From NCBI RefSeq assembly GCF_000406925.1, contig NZ_KE136349.1:134446-198445 (forward strand): a DNA stretch of 64,000 bases, given 5' to 3'. Shown here piece by piece: positions 57,754 to 64,000 of the stretch; position 1 is the stretch's first letter, and every line of letters begins with the position of its first letter. Below the pieces are notes generated by a model. It was not told where the DNA came from. It saw nothing but the letters and a program-made list of their open reading frames with translations, and ran no database searches. This stretch comes from Enterococcus columbae DSM 7374 = ATCC 51263. Lineage in GTDB: Bacteria > Bacillota > Bacilli > Lactobacillales > Enterococcaceae. The position numbers were made by a program, and so were the translations under genes.

Positions 57754-58791
57754 ATGATTCAAACAGCGATTAAAAAAATTGTCGATAAACAAGATTTAAC
57801 CTTTGATGAGGCCTATCAAGTCATGAGTGAAATCATGACTGGTCAAACTACCCCTACCCAAAATGCCGCCTTTTTAGCCGCACTATCGACTAAAAGCAGT
57901 CGGAGTGAAACCATTGATGAAATTGCCGGCTGTGCGAAGGCGATGCGTGACTGTGCCACCTTAATTCACCATCCATTTGAGGTGATGGATATTGTAGGAA
58001 CCGGTGGGGATGGTTCCAACAGCTTTAATATCTCAACCACGGCAAGCTTTGTTACCGCAGCTAGTGGCATTAAAGTAGCCAAACACGGCAACCGGGCCGC
58101 TTCATCTAAAAGTGGGACCGCCGATTGCTTGGAGGCACTAGGGCTGCCTTTAGCTAAAACGCCTGAACAAAATATTAAAATGCTTGAACAAACGAATTTT
58201 TGTTTTTGCTTTGCCCAAAGCTATCACCCTTCGATGAAATATGTCGGTAGTATCCGCAAAGAACTAGGGATTCGTACCGTCTTTAATATTTTAGGCCCTT
58301 TAACTAATCCAGCCAAACCAAGCTATCAGCTATTAGGTGTTTATGACGAATCCTTATTAGAAATTTTAGCCCATACGCTAGCTGAGCTTGGGGTTAAACG
58401 CGCGATGGTCGTCTATGGTCAGGATAAACTAGATGAAATTTCGTTAAGTGCACCGACTAGTATTTGTGAGCTTGCGCATGGAAATATCCACCGCTATACC
58501 TTTGATCCACAGACAATTGGCTTAAGCTACTGTCAAAAAACGGACTTACTTGGAGGAAGTCCCAGCGAAAATGCCCAAATCACCAAAGACATCCTAACCG
58601 GTAAAATTAAAGGCGCCAAACGCCACGCCGTCTTATTAAATGCTGGAGCAGCCATCTACTTAGGCGGGAAAGCTAGTAGCTTAGCAGAAGGTATCTTAAA
58701 AGCTGGCGAGCTCATCGATAGCGGTGCAGCCTATGAAACTCTGTTAAAAGTAATTGAATTGGGTAAATTACAGGAGGGCTATAATGACTGA
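57754..58791 (+). CDS. trpD: Anthranilate phosphoribosyltransferase
   Basis: The 345-residue enzyme joins anthranilate and PRPP. Motifs: [20 protein letters not shown] (PRPP/Mg site), [41 protein letters not shown] and [15 protein letters not shown] precedes ATG 57754; the end overlaps trpC by 8 bases. Confidence 0.96.
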   Translation: MIQTAIKKIVDKQDLTFDEAYQVMSEIMTGQTTPTQNAAFLAALSTKSSRSETIDEIAGCAKAMRDCATLIHHPFEVMDIVGTGGDGSNSFNISTTASFVTAASGIKVAKHGNRAASSKSGTADCLEALGLPLAKTPEQNIKMLEQTNFCFCFAQSYHPSMKYVGSIRKELGIRTVFNILGPLTNPAKPSYQLLGVYDESLLEILAHTLAELGVKRAMVVYGQDKLDEISLSAPTSICELAHGNIHRYTFDPQTIGLSYCQKTDLLGGSPSENAQITKDILTGKIKGAKRHAVLLNAGAAIYLGGKASSLAEGILKAGELIDSGAAYETLLKVIELGKLQEGYND

Positions 58792-59578
58792 TATTTTACA
58801 AACTATTGCTGAAAAAACAAGACAAAGAATTGCGTACCAAAAAGCCCAGCAGCCACTGATTGCCTTACAGCAGGCGTGCCAACAGCTACCACAAACAACG
58901 ACTTTTCCTTTTGAAAAAGTATTGCGGCAAATAGGATTAAGCTATATTTGTGAGTGTAAAAAAGCTTCTCCTTCAAAAGGCATCATCGCTAGTGATTTCC
59001 CTTATATTCAAATTGCCAAAGACTATGAAAAGATTGGTGCGCAAGCTATTTCTGTCTTAACTGAACCGGATTTTTTTCTCGGTAGCGATGACTATCTACA
59101 AGAAATCAGTCAAGCTGTCAAGCTACCTTGTCTTAGAAAAGATTTCATTATCGATGAGTATATGATTTATCAAGCCAAGCTACTCGGGGCACAAGCTATC
59201 CTGCTAATTGTGGCGCTGTTAGATACCGAGACCTTAAAACATTTTATTCAATTAGCGACTGCACTTGGCTTGTCTTGTTTAGTTGAAACACATGATGAAA
59301 CTGAAATTACCCGTGCCTTACAAGCTGGTGCAACCATTATCGGTGTTAATAATCGCAATCTAAGAAATTTTCAAGTTGATGTGCACAATACCTTAAACCT
59401 ACGCCAAGCAATTCCAAAAGACATCCTGATAGTCGCTGAAAGTGGCATTCAGACACGACAAGACATCCAGTTACTAGAAGCGGCCCAAATTGATGCCGTA
59501 TTAATTGGGGAAACCTTAATGAAAGCAAGTAATCGCCAAGTGAAGATGGCTCAATTGCGAGGTGAGCACTTTGAGTAA
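58784..59578 (+). CDS. trpC: Indole-3-glycerol phosphate synthase
   Basis: I start at ATG 58784 ([20 protein letters not shown]), with CAGGAGG upstream. The 264-residue TIM barrel shows the catalytic [47 protein letters not shown] and [12 protein letters not shown]. Monofunctional, not fused to TrpF. Confidence 0.96.
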   Translation: MTDILQTIAEKTRQRIAYQKAQQPLIALQQACQQLPQTTTFPFEKVLRQIGLSYICECKKASPSKGIIASDFPYIQIAKDYEKIGAQAISVLTEPDFFLGSDDYLQEISQAVKLPCLRKDFIIDEYMIYQAKLLGAQAILLIVALLDTETLKHFIQLATALGLSCLVETHDETEITRALQAGATIIGVNNRNLRNFQVDVHNTLNLRQAIPKDILIVAESGIQTRQDIQLLEAAQIDAVLIGETLMKASNRQVKMAQLRGEHFE

Positions 59579-60167
59579 AATCAAGTTTTGTGGTATACAG
59601 CCTACGAGCGATCTTAATTTTATCAATCAATTAGCGCCCGATTACATTGGCTTAGTCTTTGCCCAAAATAGTCAACGTGTTGTTAACTTTGAAGCAGCCC
59701 AAAGAATCAGCCAACAACTTCATCGAAAGATTCTAAAAGTGGGCGTCTTTGTGGATGCGCCTAAAAACTTGATTGCCAGCTTAGTTGAAGAAAAAGTCAT
59801 TGACCTGATTCAATTACATGGTCATGAAAACGAGGCAGTAATTAATGACTATAAACAAAGCTTTAAGTTGCCGATCATCAAGGCTTTTGGCATTCAAAAT
59901 CAAACCGATGTCTTAAAAGCCCTACACTCACCAGCAGATTATTTGCTGTTTGATTATAAGCAAGCTGGTAGTGGACAGTGCTTTGACTGGCGCTACATTC
60001 AGAATGTAAACCGCAAGTATTTTCTCGCTGGGGGTATTAATCGTAACAATCTCAAACAAGCCTTAGCCCTAAAACCTTATGCCATTGACCTTAGTTCCGC
60101 TATTGAAACCAACGGCATAAAGGATAATCAAAAAATGCAAACAATAATTAATCAATTGAGAGGATGA
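59571..60167 (+). CDS. trpF: Phosphoribosylanthranilate isomerase
   Basis: The start is most likely TTG 59571 ([20 protein letters not shown]), with GAGG 8 bases upstream; GTG 59562 has no site. The 198-residue TIM barrel has the catalytic cysteine in KFCGIQ (usually KICG) and [22 protein letters not shown] and [15 protein letters not shown]. The final Asp-Ser-Ser-Ala-Ile-Glu phosphate loop fits TrpF. Confidence 0.9.
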   Translation: MSKIKFCGIQPTSDLNFINQLAPDYIGLVFAQNSQRVVNFEAAQRISQQLHRKILKVGVFVDAPKNLIASLVEEKVIDLIQLHGHENEAVINDYKQSFKLPIIKAFGIQNQTDVLKALHSPADYLLFDYKQAGSGQCFDWRYIQNVNRKYFLAGGINRNNLKQALALKPYAIDLSSAIETNGIKDNQKMQTIINQLRG

Positions 60168-60172
60168 AGCCT

Positions 60173-61363
60173 ATGACAAATCAAAACGGTCGATTCGGTA
60201 TTCACGGTGGACAATATATTCCAGAAACACTGATGAATGCCGTCATTGAACTAGAAGTAGCCTATCAACACTTTAAAAATGAGCCTACTTTTCAAAAAGA
60301 ACTACAAGAGCTATTTCACGATTACGCCAATCGTCCTAGTCGCTTGTATTTTGCTAAAAAGCTAACCGAAAAGCTTGGTGGTGCCAAAATCTATCTCAAA
60401 CGGGAAGATTTGAATCATACTGGTGCCCATAAAATCAATAATGTTTTAGGCCAAGCTTTATTAGCCAAAAAAATGGGCAAAACCCGCCTAATTGCCGAAA
60501 CCGGAGCTGGTCAACATGGCGTGGCTACGGCGACAGCTGCCGCTTTACTGGATATGGAATGTGTTGTCTATATGGGCCAAGAAGATACCATCCGGCAAGC
60601 CCTTAATGTGTATAAAATGCGACTATTAGGTGCGCAAGTCATTCCCGTAACGAGTGGAACAGCCACCTTAAAAGATGCCGTTTCTGAAGCGATGCGTGAA
60701 TGGACTAGTCGAATTGCCGATACCCACTACTGTCTCGGTTCAGTCATGGGGCCTCATCCCTTTCCAACGATTGTTCGCGACTTTCAAGCAGTTATCTCTC
60801 AGGAAATCAAAGAGCAAATATTGGCTAAAGAAGGCCGCTTACCAGATATTGTCATGGCTTGTGTCGGTGGCGGTAGTAATGCGATTGGGGCTTTTTACCA
60901 TTTCATCGATCATCCAGAGGTTCGCCTAATTGGTTGTGAGGCAGCTGGTCGTGGCATTGATACCCTAGATACAGCTGCCACGATTGCTACAGGTAAATTG
61001 GGGATTTTCCACGGAATGAAATCCTATTTCTGTCAAGATGAATACGGACAAATTGCCCCCGTTTATTCGATTTCTGCTGGCTTAGATTATCCAGGGATTG
61101 GACCAGAGCATGCCGATTTACATGATCAAAAACGTGCAGAATATGTCGCAATCACAGACGAAGAAGCCGTTAACGCCTTTGAACTGCTTAGCAAAACAGA
61201 AGGCATCATTCCAGCTATTGAATCTGCACATGCGTTGGCTCATGCCATTAAAATTGCACCCACACTGACTAAAGAGCAAATTATTGTCGTCAATCTATCT
61301 GGTAGAGGCGATAAAGACTGTGCAGCAATTGCAAGATATCGAGGTGAAAATATCCATGACTAA
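60173..61363 (+). CDS. trpB: Tryptophan synthase beta chain
   Basis: The start is ATG 60173 ([20 protein letters not shown]), with AGAGG 9 bases upstream. The 396-residue PLP enzyme has the Schiff-base lysine in [29 protein letters not shown], the phosphate loop VGGGSNAIG and [13 protein letters not shown]. It joins indole and serine with TrpA as partner. Confidence 0.96.
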   Translation: MTNQNGRFGIHGGQYIPETLMNAVIELEVAYQHFKNEPTFQKELQELFHDYANRPSRLYFAKKLTEKLGGAKIYLKREDLNHTGAHKINNVLGQALLAKKMGKTRLIAETGAGQHGVATATAAALLDMECVVYMGQEDTIRQALNVYKMRLLGAQVIPVTSGTATLKDAVSEAMREWTSRIADTHYCLGSVMGPHPFPTIVRDFQAVISQEIKEQILAKEGRLPDIVMACVGGGSNAIGAFYHFIDHPEVRLIGCEAAGRGIDTLDTAATIATGKLGIFHGMKSYFCQDEYGQIAPVYSISAGLDYPGIGPEHADLHDQKRAEYVAITDEEAVNAFELLSKTEGIIPAIESAHALAHAIKIAPTLTKEQIIVVNLSGRGDKDCAAIARYRGENIHD

Positions 61364-62144
61364 ACAAACTGGACTTCAACGAATCCAAAACGCCTTTCAA
61401 CACAAAGCATTTATTCCTTTTGTTACCTGTGGCGATCCTGATTTAGCTACTACTAAAGCAATTATCCACACCTTAGCCAAAAATGGCGCGGATATTATCG
61501 AATTGGGGATTCCATTTTCTGATCCAACAGCTGAAGGACCTGTGATTCAAGCAGCCAATCTTCGCGCTTTAAAAAATCAGGTCACCACGGATGATATTTT
61601 TGAGCTGGTTGCCCAATTACGCCAAGAATTGACCGTACCACTGGTGATTATGACCTATGCTAACGTCGTCTTCTCCTATGGCACTGAACGCTTCATCCAA
61701 AAGGCGCAAGCAGTCGGTATCGATGGCTTAATTCTGCCAGATGTGCCTTATGAAGAAAAAGAAGAATTTCAACAAGTCTGCCAACAATATCAACTAGCCT
61801 TTATTTCATTAATTGCACCAACTTCTAAAGAACGTATTGAAAAAATCGCTAAAGAAGCAAATGGCTTTTTGTATTGTGTCTCTTCCCTTGGTGTAACTGG
61901 TGTACGTAGCCAAATTAATACTGATCTTGCTAGTATGATTGACGCTGTACGAAAGGTCAATCCTACGCTCCCTGTTGCCATCGGTTTTGGCATTGCTACC
62001 AGTGAACAAGCAAAAAAAATGAGCCAACTAGCTGACGGTGTGATTATCGGCTCAGCAATTGTCCAGCAAATTGCTAAATACCAACAGCAAGCCCCGCAAG
62101 TATTAGCCCAATACGCCAAAGAAATCTGTCAGGCCATAAGATAA
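61356..62144 (+). CDS. trpA: Tryptophan synthase alpha chain
   Basis: The start is ATG 61356 ([20 protein letters not shown]), overlapping trpB by 8 bases. The 262-residue TIM barrel has the catalytic Glu in [19 protein letters not shown] and Asp just after (FSDP), and the phosphate-binding [13 protein letters not shown] and [12 protein letters not shown]. Last gene of the complete trpEGDCFBA operon. Confidence 0.95.
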   Translation: MTKQTGLQRIQNAFQHKAFIPFVTCGDPDLATTKAIIHTLAKNGADIIELGIPFSDPTAEGPVIQAANLRALKNQVTTDDIFELVAQLRQELTVPLVIMTYANVVFSYGTERFIQKAQAVGIDGLILPDVPYEEKEEFQQVCQQYQLAFISLIAPTSKERIEKIAKEANGFLYCVSSLGVTGVRSQINTDLASMIDAVRKVNPTLPVAIGFGIATSEQAKKMSQLADGVIIGSAIVQQIAKYQQQAPQVLAQYAKEICQAIR

Positions 62145-62146
62145 AA

Positions 62147-62194
62147 AAACTCGTCAGTTTCCATTGAACGATGCTTAATGGAACTGACGAGTTT
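62147..62194. terminator. Bidirectional terminator after trpA
   Basis: The stem AAACTCGTCAGTTTCCATT / AATGGAACTGACGAGTTT (one bulged base) separates the convergent trpA and permease genes. Confidence 0.9.
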
Positions 62195-62202
62195 GGTTTG
62201 TA

Positions 62203-63519
62203 CTAGCTTTTTTTCGTATGATAGAAATAAACGGGAATGCCTAATAAAGTCAGTCCGATTCCGGTTAGCGCCAATTGCGTTGAATAGATAATCGTCATCA
62301 CTAAGATAAACGCCCCACCTAAAATCGCAATTAAAGGCAGAATAGGATATAACGGCACTTTATAAGGACGTGGCAAGTCTGGTTGACGCTTGCGCAAAAT
62401 AAAAACGGCCGCAAAAATCAGGATACTAAAGAACCACATCACAAAAACCAGCATATCGGTTAACAAATCAAAATTGCCTAAAAGCATCATGACTAAAGCG
62501 ATAGCTAATTGGAATAAAGCCGCTACATAAGGCACAATGGTTCGCTTGGAAAGTCGTTTTAAATAGGAACTAAACGGTAATTCATCATTGACGGCCAAAG
62601 CATAAGGGACACGAATACCTGTCATAGTATAACCATTTAGCGCCCCATATACCGAAATCAAAATGCCGATAGTCACTAGCTTCCCACCCAATGCACCAAA
62701 AATTAATTGAGCAGCTTGCGAAGCCGCATTTAAATTACCAGCAATATCTGTAATGGGTAAATTTTTTAAAAAGACATAATTAATCAACACATAAATCAAG
62801 GTCACAAAGCTTAATCCTAAAATAATTGCTTTAGGTAAATCTTTTTCTGGATGCTTCATTTCACCTGCTACATTGCCAACATTTAGCCAACCATCATAAG
62901 CAAATAAAGTCGCAAGTAAAGCTGAAGCAAAGCCAGCCACACTAGTTTTAGGACTCAGTAAGCCTTCTGGTAGGATTGACACCGAAATCTCGCCTGGCTG
63001 AAAAACACCCACTAAAACAATCAAAGCAATCGGTAATAATTTAACAATCAGCGTGACTGACTGCACGTTAGCCGCCACTTTTGTTCCTAACAAATTAATC
63101 CCGGTCACACTACACCCTGCTACAATCGCAATCGGTAATAAACTAGCAAGTGGTAAATGAAATAAATTGACTAATTGTGTCGCAAAAATGATACTTAAAG
63201 CTGCAATATTAGCTGGAAAATAAATAATCATCTGGGCCCAGCCTAGTAAAAAAGCAGGCAGCTTCCCATAAGTCGCTTCTATGTATTTAATTGCCCCACC
63301 TGTTTTGGGAATTGCCGTAGCTAACTCTGCTACCGTCAGCCCACCACAAATAGTCAAAATCCCAGCAAACGCCCAAGCATACAACGTAGCCGTAGCGTTT
63401 TGTGTATGCATCACAACAGCAGCTACTTTAAAAAAGACCCCTGCACCAATGACCGTACCCATAACAGTCGACAAAGCTCCCAAAAGTGAAATCTCTCTTT
63501 TTAATTGTTTTTCATTCAT
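62203..63519 (-). CDS. APC-family amino-acid permease, LAT/SteT-like
   Basis: The start is ATG 63519 (MNEKQLKREISLLGALSTVM), with AGAGGT upstream; the open frame beyond it is not family-like. The 438-residue, 12-helix permease has GTVIGAGVFFKVAAVVMHTQ, AELATAIPKTGGAIKYIEAT and FAYDGWLNVGNVAGEMKHPE, the pattern of the L-amino-acid exchanger branch (SteT Ser/Thr exchanger). Substrate by family only; its place opposite the trp operon may be coincidence. Confidence 0.85.
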   Translation of the reverse strand: MNEKQLKREISLLGALSTVMGTVIGAGVFFKVAAVVMHTQNATATLYAWAFAGILTICGGLTVAELATAIPKTGGAIKYIEATYGKLPAFLLGWAQMIIYFPANIAALSIIFATQLVNLFHLPLASLLPIAIVAGCSVTGINLLGTKVAANVQSVTLIVKLLPIALIVLVGVFQPGEISVSILPEGLLSPKTSVAGFASALLATLFAYDGWLNVGNVAGEMKHPEKDLPKAIILGLSFVTLIYVLINYVFLKNLPITDIAGNLNAASQAAQLIFGALGGKLVTIGILISVYGALNGYTMTGIRVPYALAVNDELPFSSYLKRLSKRTIVPYVAALFQLAIALVMMLLGNFDLLTDMLVFVMWFFSILIFAAVFILRKRQPDLPRPYKVPLYPILPLIAILGGAFILVMTIIYSTQLALTGIGLTLLGIPVYFYHTKKS

Positions 63520-63614
63520 AAATAACCTCTTTATTTTCATAATTATAGATAGAGTATACAGAAAATTTTCTGATAAAGCTATCTTTAATTGAGCAGAAGT
63601 TGAGGAAAATGCAG

Positions 63615-63740
63615 AATCCGTGTTCAACAAGTAACTCCTTCGTCAAATAAGTTAGTCTGGTGAAAAATTTCTATAATCGCTGAATTTTTCTCAGACTAGA
63701 TCTTATTTGCTCAGAGTTGACCGACTTGCTTCACATCCTT
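63615..63740. repeat. Palindromic repeat unit D
   Basis: This 126-bp unit starts AATCCGTGTTC and ends TCACATCCTT. It pairs AACAAGT/ACTTGCT, AAATAAG/CTTATTT and TAGTCTG/CAGACTA. It is more AT-rich than units A, B and E but has the same layout. It lies upstream of the permease gene. Confidence 0.8.
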
Positions 63741-63744
63741 AAAT

Positions 63745-63877
63745 AATCTGTGCTCAGCAGCTAGACACTTCAGCGGATAAGCCAGTCTGGCTAGGAAAGT
63801 CTTTACACCTTAGCAGACTTTTCTGCCAGTCTGGAAAACTTATCCGCTCGTGTCTGAGCAAGCTGCTTCACATCCTT
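63745..63877. repeat. Palindromic repeat unit E
   Basis: This 133-bp unit starts AATCTGTGCTC and ends TCACATCCTT, in tandem with unit D. It pairs AGCAGCT/AGCTGCT, TAGACAC/GTGTCTG, CGGATAAG/CTTATCCG and CCAGTCTGG with the CCAGTCTGG of the right arm (one mismatch). The right arm carries the AAA bulge. It is closest in sequence to unit B in the V-ATPase operon. Confidence 0.85.
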
Positions 63878-63891
63878 AAATCCTTAAATAA

Positions 63892-63930
63892 AAAGACTGG
63901 CGTTGTTTGGTAAACAATCGTCAGTCTTAG
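63892..63930. terminator. Terminator of the gene at the right edge
   Basis: The stem AAGACTGGCGTTGTTT / AAACAATCGTCAGTCTT (one bulge) has an A-rich left side and lies about 20 bases after the stop at 63950. Confidence 0.8.
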
Positions 63931-63949
63931 AGCAGTAGATAGTTACAAA

Positions 63950-64000
63950 TTAGAAGGTTGTTTCATCGGGATTTTTTGCTTGTCCGGCTACACCTTGCAA
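63950..64000 (-). CDS. C-terminal end of a gene entering from the right
   Basis: The minus strand reads LQGVAGQAKNPDETTF and stop (63950-63952), directly before a terminator. Sixteen residues are too few to assign a family. Confidence 0.5.
   Translation of the reverse strand: MQGVAGQAKNPDETTF

Overview
The window looks like the chromosome of a low-GC Gram-positive coccus of the Enterococcaceae or a near relative. The evidence is a Na+-type V-ATPase operon in the Enterococcus hirae ntp order with the NtpK ion-site residues conserved, many PTS loci, a T-box-controlled trp operon, Gram-positive ribosome-binding sites, and an erm(B) cassette of the enterococcal/streptococcal plasmid type. Genus-level placement is inference.

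Layout. (1) 1-7725 is a mosaic accessory region: the right end of an IS200/IS605 element, small orphan genes (a lipoprotein, a secreted protein with an overlapping small membrane protein, a two-helix membrane protein), broken plasmid genes, an erm(B) cassette lying between two different topoisomerase 3' ends and headed by a truncated omega repressor gene whose six operator heptads are intact, and an ISL3-family element with a frameshifted transposase and no target duplication. (2) 7726-19515 is core chromosome: DUF1831 protein, cysteine desulfurase, PRPP synthetase-like protein, a papain-like hydrolase, nicotinamidase, MTA/SAH nucleosidase, a NUDIX hydrolase, XpaC/TelA, and two amino-acid permeases. 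(3) 19516 to about 21399 is a complete IS200/IS605 element (tnpA, tnpB and putative guide-RNA region) inverted relative to the copy at the left edge. (4) 21537-37313 holds carbohydrate and nucleoside uptake: a CNT transporter, treB/treR, a lactose/cellobiose-type PTS with an unknown TIM-barrel-like protein and a ROK regulator, a KtrB-type K+ transporter, and a mannose-family PTS with a LevR-type sigma-54 activator and a clear -24/-12 promoter. (5) 37675-46570 is the V-ATPase operon ntpF-I-K-E-C-G-A-B-D, interrupted between ntpG and ntpA by three tandem hairpin repeats. (6) 47288-55170 holds an Lrp-type regulator, an orphan dltD, a LysR/YeiH pair, a zinc-PLC-like protein with an MFS transporter, and a DUF1858/DUF438-hemerythrin pair. 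(7) 55344-62144 is a tryptophan T-box and complete trpEGDCFBA operon, followed by an amino-acid permease and two more copies of the hairpin repeat.

Most interesting for follow-up: a family of about 130-bp palindromic units (three inside the V-ATPase operon, two at 63.6-63.9 kb) whose stems covary between copies; a GC-richer, promoter- and terminator-bounded putative RNA at 2435-2658; a secreted-protein/small-membrane-protein pair at 1238-2046; a possible small RNA at 37456-37560 between two terminators; and the TnpB guide-RNA ends, whose two copies point at different flanks. I saw no CRISPR array and no convincing tRNA or rRNA gene. All function calls come from reading the sequence; no database search was run.
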